Positions 25,643 through 33,555 of a DNA stretch of 64,000 nt are shown here, one piece after another. The position numbers and the translations under genes were made by a program. The notes beneath the pieces are model-generated. The model was not told the DNA's origin. It did no database searches and saw nothing but the letters and a program-made list of their open reading frames with translations. The first letter of the stretch is position 1. Each line of letters starts with the position of its first letter. This DNA is from Arhodomonas sp051195215 (GTDB lineage: Bacteria; Pseudomonadota; Gammaproteobacteria; Nitrococcales; Nitrococcaceae): assembly GCF_051195215.1 (NCBI RefSeq), contig NZ_JBNAZM010000001.1, positions 124,001 to 188,000 of the forward strand. Reading direction: 5' to 3'.

Positions 25643-27028
25643 TTAGATGACACCCAACCCGTGCAGCAGGATCAGTGCCACAGCGACCGGGCTTACCACC
25701 CGAACGGCCCAGCGCCAGACGACAAAGCGCCACGACCCTGTGCGCAGCTCCTCGGCCAGTACTTCCCGCGCCGCGAACCACCCCGCGAATATGGCGATGC
25801 CGAAGCCCCCTATGGGCAACAGTAGCCCCGACGTGAGCCCATCGAGCAACTCGAAGACGTTGCGGTCGGCGAGCGCGCCGACGAACGCCAACGGCGTGAA
25901 GTCGGCCCAGCGATTGAACGAGAACACGGTGCCCAGGCCGAGCAGCCAGATACCCAGGCACAGCAGACCGCAGGCCCGCCACCGACCCCACCCGCGACGC
26001 TCCACCAGATAGGCCGTGGCCGGCTCCACCAGCGAAATGCCGGAGGTCACGGCAGCGAAGGTCACGAGCAGGAAGAACAGAAAACCGAAGAGATGACCGG
26101 CCGGCATCTGACCGAAGGCGTACGGCAGCGTCTGGAACAGAAGGCCCGGGCCGGCTCCCGCTTCGACCCCGGGTGCGACGAATACCACCGGGAATATGGC
26201 CAGCCCCGCGAACAGTGCCACGACGGTGTCGGTGATCCCTATCACCACGGCCGTGCCCAGAATGGACGCGCGCGCCGGCAGATAGGCACCGTAGGTGAGC
26301 ATGCATCCGATCCCCAGTGACAGGGTGAAGAACGCATGGCCGAGTGCTTGCAGGACGCCCTCGGCGTTGAGCGCGCTCCAGTCGGGCCGAAAGAGGAAGG
26401 TCACCGCGCGGTCGAAATCGCCAATGGCCATGGCATAGCCCACGAGCATGGCGAGGAGCACGAACAGCGCCGGCATCAGGAACGTGACCGCTCGCTCCAG
26501 CCCCGAGTGCACACCGCGGGCGACGATCACGAGAATGGCCGCCATGAACAGCGTGTGCCACGCGATCATTTCCGGCGGCGAGCCGAGCAGGCCGCCGAAC
26601 AGTGCGCCTGCCTCGTCCGCCGCGATACCGCTGAACAGTCCCTGCCCCGCTCGCAGCGTGTAGGCGATCGCCCAACCACCCACCACGCTATAGAACGAGA
26701 GGATGACGAAGCCGGTGAACACCCCGAGCCAGCCGATATACCGCCACCCCGGCGACGCCCCGCTCTGCGCCGCCAGATTGCGGAACGCGTGTATCGGGCT
26801 GCAACGGGCACGTCGGCCCAGCGTGATCTCGGCGACGAGAATCGGCAGCCCGATGACGGCGATGCACAAGAGGTAGACCAGGACGAACGCCCCACCCCCG
26901 TTTTCACCCGCCATGTAAGGGAACTTCCAGATGTTGCCCAGCCCGACGGCGGACCCCACCGCCGCGAGCACGAACACCAGGGCGTTGGACCACTCCCCGT
27001 GAATGCCTTGCGTTTGATTGCCGCGCAC
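25643..27028 (-). CDS. Sodium-dependent transporter of the SNF/NSS family
   Basis: A 461-residue inner-membrane symporter with about eleven or twelve helices and a LeuT fold. The GTG at 27028 is preceded by GGGAGG at 7 bases. The first helix carries the unwound Na+/substrate-binding motif Ala-Val-Gly-Ser-Ala-Val-Gly-Leu-Gly-Asn-Ile-Trp (about residues 23-34), followed by FPYMAGENGGGAF. Bacterial members carry amino acids such as Leu, Trp or Tyr; the substrate here cannot be read from sequence. It is monocistronic. Confidence 0.9.
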   Translation of the reverse strand: MRGNQTQGIHGEWSNALVFVLAAVGSAVGLGNIWKFPYMAGENGGGAFVLVYLLCIAVIGLPILVAEITLGRRARCSPIHAFRNLAAQSGASPGWRYIGWLGVFTGFVILSFYSVVGGWAIAYTLRAGQGLFSGIAADEAGALFGGLLGSPPEMIAWHTLFMAAILVIVARGVHSGLERAVTFLMPALFVLLAMLVGYAMAIGDFDRAVTFLFRPDWSALNAEGVLQALGHAFFTLSLGIGCMLTYGAYLPARASILGTAVVIGITDTVVALFAGLAIFPVVFVAPGVEAGAGPGLLFQTLPYAFGQMPAGHLFGFLFFLLVTFAAVTSGISLVEPATAYLVERRGWGRWRACGLLCLGIWLLGLGTVFSFNRWADFTPLAFVGALADRNVFELLDGLTSGLLLPIGGFGIAIFAGWFAAREVLAEELRTGSWRFVVWRWAVRVVSPVAVALILLHGLGVI

Positions 27029-27213
27029 TTGGCGCCTCCCGGCGTCAGGTCGTTCTCGATTCTTTCACGCCTCGGCCCCGCCCCCGCAGGGACCGATGGC
27101 CAGCGATTGTCGCGGATCACCGCGGGCCGGGCAACGTGCACGGTGACCGGGCCGGTCGCCATTTGTCCCGGAGGATGATAACGTGCGCCTCGCGTTGAGG
27201 CCTGGAGGAGGAG

Positions 27214-27618
27214 ATGCATCAGGCGATGACTTCAAAATCCGATATCAATGCCGCGTTCGAGGCGTGGCTGGAGGCCACCGAGGAGGCGGCGCCCGCCAGG
27301 GAAGACGAGAACACCGGGCTGCGGCATCGCCGCCACGGCCATGCCATCGGTGCGGTGGATACCGAATCGGACTACCTGGTGCTCTGCCGCATCGAGACGG
27401 AGACCGACCATCGCGGCCAGGGCGAGGCAACGGCTCTGCTGGAGCGGCTCAAGTCCATCTGCGACCGCTATCACGTCACGCTGCTGGCCCAGGCCACCGC
27501 GTATGACGATACCGGCCTGGATCAACGCGCCCTCCTCGACTGGTACCAGCGGCGCGGTTTCGAGATCGATCACGGCCGAACGGCCCAGCCGCTGGTCTGG
27601 TATCCACGGCGCCCCTGA
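27214..27618 (+). CDS. Small GNAT-like protein of unknown function
   Basis: A 134-residue protein with a good ribosome site (GGAGGAGG just before the ATG at 27214; ATG 27226 is an alternative). The middle (Asp-His-Arg-Gly-Gln-Gly-Glu-Ala-Thr-Ala-Leu-Leu, about residues 65-76) resembles the acetyl-CoA loop of GNAT folds. The end (Asp-Trp-Tyr-Gln-Arg-Arg-Gly-Phe) resembles the final GNAT helix and strand. The N terminus is shorter than in typical acetyltransferases, so activity is uncertain. It is a single gene followed by a strong hairpin. Confidence 0.65.
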   Translation: MHQAMTSKSDINAAFEAWLEATEEAAPAREDENTGLRHRRHGHAIGAVDTESDYLVLCRIETETDHRGQGEATALLERLKSICDRYHVTLLAQATAYDDTGLDQRALLDWYQRRGFEIDHGRTAQPLVWYPRRP

Positions 27619-27640
27619 GGCCGCCGTGGATCGCCCCCGG

Positions 27641-27688
27641 GCGCGTGATGTCGCCGCTGTCGCCAAAGGTGGCGGCGACGTCACGCGC
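27641..27688. terminator. Convergent hairpin between the GNAT-like gene and yhhQ
   Basis: A 17-bp stem (27641-27657 with 27672-27688) containing one T-G pair, between two genes that end toward each other. No T-run follows. Confidence 0.6.
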
Positions 27689-27718
27689 TGAAAGACAGCG
27701 TAATGCTGATACAGGACA

Positions 27719-28387
27719 CTAACCCGAAGCCACCTCCACCCGGGCTTCGCGTCCGAGCACCCGACGCTGAAGGGCACTCAGCACCACACCGTATAGCGGC
27801 AGGAAGAACAACAGGCTGACCGTGATCTTGGTGGCATAGTCCACGGCCGCCAACATCGGCCAGTTGGCGGCCATGAAGGGATCCGGACTCGCATGGAACG
27901 CCAGCGCGAAGAACGCGACGGTATCGGCGAGATTGCCGAGCACCGTGGAGCAGGCAGGCGCCACCCACCAGCGCACGCTCCCCCGACGCAGACGATCGAA
28001 GACGTGAATGTCGAGGATCTGTCCAAGCACGTAGGACATGAAGCTCGCCATGGCGATACGGGCGACGAACACGTTGAACCCGGCGAGCGCCTCCACGCCC
28101 TGGAAGGCCCCCTGCTGGAACACCGTGCCGAAGACGTAGGAAACGGCGAGCGCCGGCAACATCGCCAGGAAAATGGTCCGGCGGGCGTGCTGCTTGCCGA
28201 AGATTCGCACCGTCAAATCGGTCGCCAGGAAGATGAACGGGAACGAGAATGCCCCCCAGGTCGTATGGATACCGAGCACGCTGATGGGCAGCTGCACGAG
28301 ATAGTTACTGGTCGCGATGACCAGTATGTGAGCCGCAACGAGAATCCCGACGGCGCGCCGGAGTTGCGCGGGCGTGAGCATCAGCAT
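27719..28387 (-). CDS. yhhQ: Queuosine precursor transporter, YhhQ family
   Basis: A 222-residue inner-membrane protein that imports the queuosine precursors preQ0 and preQ1. It closely follows E. coli YhhQ, with SNYLVQLPISVLGIHTTWGA at about residues 27-46, FPFIFLATDLTVRIFG next to it, then Gly-Gln-Ile-Leu-Asp-x-His-Val-Phe. About six helices are visible. GGGAGG lies about 11 bases upstream of the ATG at 28387; ATG 28381 is an alternative. It is divergent from the MATE gene with a 60-bp gap. Confidence 0.92.
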   Translation of the reverse strand: MLMLTPAQLRRAVGILVAAHILVIATSNYLVQLPISVLGIHTTWGAFSFPFIFLATDLTVRIFGKQHARRTIFLAMLPALAVSYVFGTVFQQGAFQGVEALAGFNVFVARIAMASFMSYVLGQILDIHVFDRLRRGSVRWWVAPACSTVLGNLADTVAFFALAFHASPDPFMAANWPMLAAVDYATKITVSLLFFLPLYGVVLSALQRRVLGREARVEVASG

Positions 28388-28447
28388 GCGGTCATTGACC
28401 TCCCGGAACGGGTTTCCGATCTGCGAACGAGCGCGGGACTATAGCGA

Positions 28448-29833
28448 ATGGCCGACATGACCGCAAAAGCCACCCGGACCACCCTCCCCCGCGTGTGGAC
28501 ACTGGCCTGGCCACTCATTCTCTCGAACGTGACCGTCCCCCTGCTGGGCCTGGTGGACACCGCAGTAATGGGGCATCTGCCGGCCAGCGAATATCTCGGC
28601 GCGGTAACGCTGGGGGCAACGCTGTTCAGCTTCCTCTACTGGGGATTCGGATTTCTTCGCATGGGCACCACCGGCTTCGCTGCCCAGGCTCATGGCCGCC
28701 GCGACGCCGACGCATTGCGTTTGCTACTCGCCCAGGCGCTGTGCCTGGCGGGGGGGATCGGCGTGGCACTGATCCTGTCGCACCCTGTCGTCGTTCCCGC
28801 CGGGCTCGCGGTTCTCGACGGCAGTGAACGCGTGACGGCACTCGCCGATACGTACGCGCGCTGGCGTATCGCCAGCGCGCCGGCCGTGCTCGCCAACTAC
28901 GTGCTCATCGGCTGGTTCCTGGGGTTGGGTCGCAGCCGGGTGACGCTGGCGCTGATGCTCGTCAACAATCTAACCAATATCGTCCTGGACCTGTGGCTGG
29001 TTGTCGGGCTCGGCTGGACAGTGGCCGGGGTGGCGCTCGCCAGCGTTATCGCGGACTACCTGACGCTGGCCGTGGGTATGACGTTCGCCCTCGGCACCCT
29101 CTCCCGCCTTGGTGGCCACCTGCACTGGCGGCGATTGCTGGCACCGGCACGTTACGCACGCCTGCTCCACGTCAACGGGGCACTGTTCGTTCGCACGCTC
29201 TGCCTGCTGTTCGCCATGGCATTCTTCCACGCCCAGGGCGCGCGCCTGGGTGATGAGATTCTCGCCGCCAATGCCGTGCTGATGCAGTTCGTTCTGCTGA
29301 CCTCGTACGCTCTGGATGGCTTTGCCCACGCTGCCGAGGCCCTGGTGGGGCGTGCCGTCGGCCGCGGCGGACGCCGGCATCTGAGCGCCGTGGTGCATGC
29401 CGCCACGATCTGGTCGCTGGCGGCCGCGGCGAGCGCGAGTCTCGGATTCGCGCTCGCCGGCGAGTGGATCATCGCGCAGCTCACGGACATCGAGAACGTA
29501 CGGATGCTTGCCTCCACGTATCTGCCGTGGCTCGTGGTGATGCCCCTGGTCGCGGTCTGGAGCTACCTGCTCGACGGTATGTTCATCGGTGCGACCCGCG
29601 CCCGGCCCATGCGCGATACCATGATACTGGCCGTGCTGGTCGTCTACCTTCCCGCCTGGTATCTGGCATCGCCCCTGGGCAACCACGGTCTGTGGCTGGC
29701 GTTCACTGCGTTCACCGCCGCCCGGTCCGCCAGTCTCGCTCTGGTGTTCCGGCGCTGCGGTTACGGTGCCAGCTGGCTGCCGAGAGGGGCCGCTGGCGGA
29801 CGCCGGACCGCCACGGCATCGGCGACCGCCTAG
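28448..29833 (+). CDS. dinF: MATE-family efflux transporter, DinF-like
   Basis: A 461-residue Na+- or H+-coupled multidrug exporter with twelve helices. The start (Trp-Pro-Leu-Ile-Leu-Ser-Asn-x-Thr-Val-Pro-Leu-Leu-Gly-Leu-Val-Asp-Thr-Ala-Val-Met-Gly) is the DinF subgroup signature, and the equivalent second-half repeat begins near residue 235. In E. coli dinF is SOS-controlled with lexA; no lexA or clear LexA box is seen here. It ends 23 bp from the AAA ATPase gene, tail to tail. Confidence 0.88.
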   Translation: MADMTAKATRTTLPRVWTLAWPLILSNVTVPLLGLVDTAVMGHLPASEYLGAVTLGATLFSFLYWGFGFLRMGTTGFAAQAHGRRDADALRLLLAQALCLAGGIGVALILSHPVVVPAGLAVLDGSERVTALADTYARWRIASAPAVLANYVLIGWFLGLGRSRVTLALMLVNNLTNIVLDLWLVVGLGWTVAGVALASVIADYLTLAVGMTFALGTLSRLGGHLHWRRLLAPARYARLLHVNGALFVRTLCLLFAMAFFHAQGARLGDEILAANAVLMQFVLLTSYALDGFAHAAEALVGRAVGRGGRRHLSAVVHAATIWSLAAAASASLGFALAGEWIIAQLTDIENVRMLASTYLPWLVVMPLVAVWSYLLDGMFIGATRARPMRDTMILAVLVVYLPAWYLASPLGNHGLWLAFTAFTAARSASLALVFRRCGYGASWLPRGAAGGRRTATASATA

Positions 29834-29856
29834 ACCGCCTCCGGCAACGACCTCTC

Positions 29857-31350
29857 TCAATCGTCCGCCGGCACGGCGCGCCCATCGGCCCACATTCTCA
29901 GCGCTTCAATGCGTTCGGCCATAACCACGGACAGCGGACTGGTTCGCGCGACCTCCCGCAACACCGCGTCGGTGTCCGTTGGACGGTCATTGGCGTCGCT
30001 GCTGTAGATGCCCGAGACCACGAGCTGCTCGATTTCGGCCCCGGAGAACCCGTCGCTGGCGGCCGCCAGCCGGTCGAGATCGAAATCCGCCGGGTCGAGA
30101 CCACGGCGCTCGAGGTGCACGCGAAATATTTCGGCGCGGATAGCCGGCTTGGGCAGATCGACGAAAAAAATCTCGTCGAGCCGGCCCTTGCGGATCAGCT
30201 CGGGGGGAAGCTGACTGATATCGTTGGCAGTCGCCACGACGAAGACCTGGCTCTGTCGCTCCGCCATCCAGGTGAGCAGCGTCCCGAGCACGCGCTGGGA
30301 GGTGCCGCCGTCGGAACCATCCTGGCCGATGCCCTTCTCGATCTCGTCGACCCACAACACGCAGGGGGCCATCATGTCCGCGAGCCGCAGGGCCTCGCGA
30401 ACGTTCTTCTCCGACTCGCCGAAGAACCGGTTGTAGAGTGCGCCCATGTCCAGGCGCAGCAACGGACAGTGCCACATGCCGGCAACCGCCTTGGCCGCCA
30501 GACTCTTACCGCTGCCCTGTACACCCAGCAGCAGTATACCCCGCAAGGGTTCGGCCACCGACTCGCTCGGCTGCAGAAACGCCGACTGGCGGTGTGCGAG
30601 CCATTCCTTGAGGCGTTCCAGTCCGGCCACATCGCTGAAGCGCGCAGTGTCGTACTCGAAACTCAGGACACCATCCATGTCCAGTAGCTCGAACTTCGCG
30701 GCATTCACCTCGGCGATCTGCTCTTCGCGAATCGCACCATCGTCGGCGATCACGCCGCGAACCAGCCGCCGCGCCTCGGCAGCGGTGACCCCGCGCAGAT
30801 TCGCCACCAGGCGGTCGAGGGTGGCGCGGTCGGTACGTACCCGCTCGCCAGCGTTCTCACGGGACCAGGCCGACGCCTCCTCGCGCACGATGGCGAGCAG
30901 CTGGCCGTCATCCGGCAACCGCAGCGTGAGATTGTGCGCGAGCCCCTGCCACTCCGCCGGCAGATCGAAATCGTGGCCCAGGAACACCAGCGTGTGCCCG
31001 AGCTCGCGGTAGGATAGCGCGATGTCCTTGATCCGCCGGACGATGCGCGGATCGTCCACATACGGGTGGAAGTCACAGAGCACGAACACCGACGGCTTGC
31101 CCGTATGGTGGCGGATGAGCTCGAGCACGGCCTCCGGGCGCTCGTAGCGTCCGTGCTCGTCACTGCGGGGCGCTTCGCCGAAGCCCAGCCCCTTGACGCC
31201 GTCGGTCACCGTCCAGGCGTACATGCCCAGATCACGGCGCATCCCCAGACGGGTCACCGCCTGCAGCACCCGTTGCTCCTCTCGGGACCGGACCACCACC
31301 AGCGGTATGCGGGAGCTGATCATCAACCCCAGATCGTGCGTGTCCGACAC
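29857..31350 (-). CDS. AAA ATPase resembling plastid/cyanobacterial Ycf46
   Basis: A 497-residue protein. The GTG at 31350 is chosen because GGGAGG lies 9 bases upstream; the longer frame would add 49 basic residues. Residues 1-215 are an N-terminal domain with a Walker-like fold but no clear loop. The AAA module has Walker A GVQGSGKS (276-283), Walker B VLWVDE (331-336), a Gly-Thr-Ser-Gln-Arg-Val-Leu stretch and the Arg-Lys-Gly-Arg-Leu-Asp-Glu-Ile-Phe-Phe block typical of Ycf46. In cyanobacteria this family has been tied to inorganic-carbon and photosynthetic regulation; the role in proteobacteria is unknown. It is divergent from the small exported protein gene. Confidence 0.8.
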   Translation of the reverse strand: MSDTHDLGLMISSRIPLVVVRSREEQRVLQAVTRLGMRRDLGMYAWTVTDGVKGLGFGEAPRSDEHGRYERPEAVLELIRHHTGKPSVFVLCDFHPYVDDPRIVRRIKDIALSYRELGHTLVFLGHDFDLPAEWQGLAHNLTLRLPDDGQLLAIVREEASAWSRENAGERVRTDRATLDRLVANLRGVTAAEARRLVRGVIADDGAIREEQIAEVNAAKFELLDMDGVLSFEYDTARFSDVAGLERLKEWLAHRQSAFLQPSESVAEPLRGILLLGVQGSGKSLAAKAVAGMWHCPLLRLDMGALYNRFFGESEKNVREALRLADMMAPCVLWVDEIEKGIGQDGSDGGTSQRVLGTLLTWMAERQSQVFVVATANDISQLPPELIRKGRLDEIFFVDLPKPAIRAEIFRVHLERRGLDPADFDLDRLAAASDGFSGAEIEQLVVSGIYSSDANDRPTDTDAVLREVARTSPLSVVMAERIEALRMWADGRAVPADD

Positions 31351-31447
31351 CGGCGTAACCTCCCTGTATTTGGGTGAATGAGATCTACTCGACAGCCGGG
31401 GCTTTCCCGGGGAGAATACCGGAACAAAGCCGCCAACGCTCCCGACC

Positions 31448-31744
31448 ATGCTGCGTCGTCTTGCCGTGTGTCTACTGTTCCTGCTCGCTTTCGCCACCGG
31501 CGTAGCCGCCGCGGCGAGCGTCGTGCCGCTGAACGGGTCCGCGGACTGCCCTGATCAGGCGGCATGCGCTGCTTACGCCGAAGGATCCTGCAGTATTACC
31601 CACGTATGTCCGGGCACTGGCGGTGTGGCCGTGGATGTGAACGCGGCCGTCGCCGTCGCCCCGGCGCACCAGCCACGAAACGCCGACGGCGGGCCCGTCC
31701 TCGCCGGCCACCGACACCCTACCGACAAACCTCCTCGCAGCTGA
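31448..31744 (+). CDS. Small exported cysteine-containing protein, unknown
   Basis: A 98-residue frame beginning with a convincing signal peptide (Leu-Arg-Arg, then a Leu/Ala/Phe core, cleavage near Ala-Ala-Ala-Ser at about residue 23). The mature part has four Cys (about 34, 40, 48, 54) and a His/Pro-rich tail. I do not recognise the family. It ends 85 bp before a lipoprotein cytochrome c on the same strand, so a shared envelope redox or metal role is possible. No strong ribosome site is seen, which lowers confidence. Confidence 0.5.
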   Translation: MLRRLAVCLLFLLAFATGVAAAASVVPLNGSADCPDQAACAAYAEGSCSITHVCPGTGGVAVDVNAAVAVAPAHQPRNADGGPVLAGHRHPTDKPPRS

Positions 31745-31829
31745 GCACGCACCACGTCTCAGCTTGCCGCCGGCCCCGTTCCGGCGGCCATTGTGCGTTC
31801 GCTCATCGAATCACAGGAGGCCATTCCCA

Positions 31830-32297
31830 ATGTTCCGTATGAAACTCGTGTTGGCCGGTGCGGCGCTTGCTTTGCTGGTCGGTTGTTCGCCAGAGGATGA
31901 GCCCCGCTCCGAAGGCGGTGCCGAAACCGCCGATGCCAGGGGAAAAGGCCGTGTCGACGGCCGTTGGTACACCAGTTCTCAGGTCACCCGGGGACGCGAT
32001 ATATTCCGGGAGAACTGCGCATCATGTCACGGCGCCATGGCGCAGGGCGCGCCGAATTGGCGAGAGCCCGATGCCAATGGCTACTACCCGGCACCGCCGC
32101 TGAATGGCCGGGGGCACACCTGGCATCACCCCTTCCCCATGCTCAGGGATATCGTCACCAATGGCGGCAAGCAGCGGATGCCCGCCTGGGGTGAAAAACT
32201 TAGCACCGCCGACATCGAAGCGGTGCTCGCCTATATCACGTCACTCTGGCCGGAAGAGACCTACGTGACATGGCGCGATCGGGTGAACGACCGTTAA
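31830..32297 (+). CDS. Lipoprotein c-type cytochrome (monoheme)
   Basis: A 155-residue protein translated from ATG 31830 with AGGAGG 9 bases upstream. The signal ends in LLVGC, making Cys19 the lipidated residue. A single heme site CASCH is at 63-67, and Met117 in Arg-Met-Pro-Ala-Trp-Gly is the likely axial ligand. The fold looks like the class I cytochromes that act as small electron carriers or oxidase subunits. No oxidase genes are beside it. It must be matured by the Ccm system and anchored in the envelope; its redox partner is unknown. Confidence 0.88.
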   Translation: MFRMKLVLAGAALALLVGCSPEDEPRSEGGAETADARGKGRVDGRWYTSSQVTRGRDIFRENCASCHGAMAQGAPNWREPDANGYYPAPPLNGRGHTWHHPFPMLRDIVTNGGKQRMPAWGEKLSTADIEAVLAYITSLWPEETYVTWRDRVNDR

Positions 32298-32304
32298 GAC
32301 ACCG

Positions 32305-32330
32305 GGCGGCGCTCCTTCATGGGCGCCGCC
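32305..32330. terminator. GC-rich hairpin after the cytochrome gene
   Basis: GGCGGCGC (32305-32312) pairs with GCGCCGCC (32323-32330), starting 7 bases after the cytochrome stop. No T-run follows. Confidence 0.4.
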
Positions 32331-32484
32331 GCCCCCGCAGGCTGCTCCACGCGTAATGAACGCACGCGACACCGGCACCGAACAGGGAGGTGGCAACCGG
32401 GCGTTCGACCCTCACGGCATCATCCGGTGATTCGTCAACCGAGCGCTCGCTGGACGAGCCGGCGTGGGGCACGTGAGTGCACAT
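32317..32484 (-). CDS. Possible 55-residue protein downstream of azlD
   Basis: An open frame of 55 codons, 37 bp after the azlD stop on the same strand. It starts MCTHVPHAGSSSE, has an acidic middle and a short hydrophobic stretch (Val-Ala-Thr-Ser-Leu-Phe-Gly-Ala-Gly-Val-Ala-Cys) before a basic Arg-rich end, which could be a single membrane helix. The frame remains open upstream to the azlD end. The ribosome site is weak and the stop lies in a hairpin. It may be spurious. Confidence 0.25.
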   Translation of the reverse strand: MCTHVPHAGSSSERSVDESPDDAVRVERPVATSLFGAGVACVHYAWSSLRGRRRP

Positions 32485-32521
32485 CTCGGTCGTGAGCGCA
32501 TCACTGTAGCCTTCAAAACCG

Positions 32522-32857
32522 TTACCCGAGCGGCGGAAAGCGCTCCAGAAGCATGAACACGGTAGTGCCGGCAGCGATGCTCAACAGCGCGTTGCGCCAG
32601 ACGAGATGAAACCCGGCGGTCACGGCGATACCCGCGAGCTCGTGGAGCCCGAACGGGGCCTGCAGGGGATCGACGTGCCGAACGCAGTAAATCACCAGTA
32701 GCAGCATTACCGCCGGCGGCAGATACTGGCCGAGATAGCGCACCAGCACATGCTCGGCCGCCCGACCCAGGATGAGAAACGGCGCCGCCCGGGTCGCGAA
32801 AGTCATCCCCGCCATGACGCCAATGGCGGCGAGTATGTAGATATCCGCCTCGCTCAC
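32522..32857 (-). CDS. azlD: Branched-chain amino-acid exporter small subunit, AzlD family
   Basis: A 111-residue inner-membrane protein with about four helices, partner of AzlC in exporting branched-chain or other amino acids. Its GTG start at 32857 overlaps the azlC stop (GTGA), showing translational coupling. The typical Thr-Arg-Ala-x-Pro-Phe block is near residue 18 and Tyr-Leu-Pro-Pro-Ala-Val-Met near 45. It ends the TRAP-azlCD operon. Confidence 0.87.
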   Translation of the reverse strand: MSEADIYILAAIGVMAGMTFATRAAPFLILGRAAEHVLVRYLGQYLPPAVMLLLVIYCVRHVDPLQAPFGLHELAGIAVTAGFHLVWRNALLSIAAGTTVFMLLERFPPLG

Positions 32858-33555
32858 GCGTGCCGTCCTCCGTCGATGAGCAACAGCAACGTAACCAGCC
32901 CCAGGGCGACGACCAGCATGTACTCGCGGCCGCCCAGGGCTAGCCCCGCGGCTGCCGCAATGGCCGCGAACGCGAACGGTCGCCAGTCGCGCACGGCCTT
33001 CGCCTGCTCGATGGTGAGCACGACGAACAGCGCCGTGAGCGAGAATTCGAGCCCGTGGGTGTCCACGGTGAGCCCGGCACCGAGCAGCGCCCCCACCGTC
33101 GACCCCAGCACCCACCAGAGCTGGTTGAAGGCAGCGACGCGCACCCGGAACCGTTGCGGGTCAGCGCCCGGCGGCGGGGTCGTGCTCGTGAGCAGGGAAT
33201 ACGTTTCGTCGGTTAGCGCGAACACCGGATACCAGCGCCCCACGCCGGCACTCGGCAGCCGCGGTGCCAGTGACAGGCCGTAGAAGACGTGCCGGGCGTT
33301 CACCAGCAGCGTAGTGGCAGCGATTTCACCGATGCCGGCACCGGCGGTGAGCAACGTCACCGCCACGAACTGCGCCGCACCAGCGAACACCACCACGCTC
33401 ATGAGCGTGGCGTACCACCAACCGTAACCGAGCTGCGCGAATAGCACGCCGAAGACCACGCCGAGCGGCACATAGCCGAAGCACACCGGCAGGCTGGCGC
33501 GAAACGCCTCACCGTACCCGGCACGGCCGGCCGTCTGCGTCGTAGCACCGTTCAT
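32854..33555 (-). CDS. azlC: Branched-chain amino-acid exporter large subunit, AzlC family
   Basis: A 233-residue inner-membrane permease. The ATG at 33555 overlaps the TGA of the TRAP large permease (ATGA), and its own stop overlaps azlD. Family marks are Pro-Val-Cys-Phe-Gly-Tyr-Val-Pro-Leu-Gly (residues 25-34), FAGAAQFVAV near 60 and Asn-Ala-Arg-His-x-x-Tyr-Gly near 87. AzlCD pairs usually stand alone or with a regulator; translational coupling to a TRAP importer is unusual. Confidence 0.9.
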   Translation of the reverse strand: MNGATTQTAGRAGYGEAFRASLPVCFGYVPLGVVFGVLFAQLGYGWWYATLMSVVVFAGAAQFVAVTLLTAGAGIGEIAATTLLVNARHVFYGLSLAPRLPSAGVGRWYPVFALTDETYSLLTSTTPPPGADPQRFRVRVAAFNQLWWVLGSTVGALLGAGLTVDTHGLEFSLTALFVVLTIEQAKAVRDWRPFAFAAIAAAAGLALGGREYMLVVALGLVTLLLLIDGGRHA

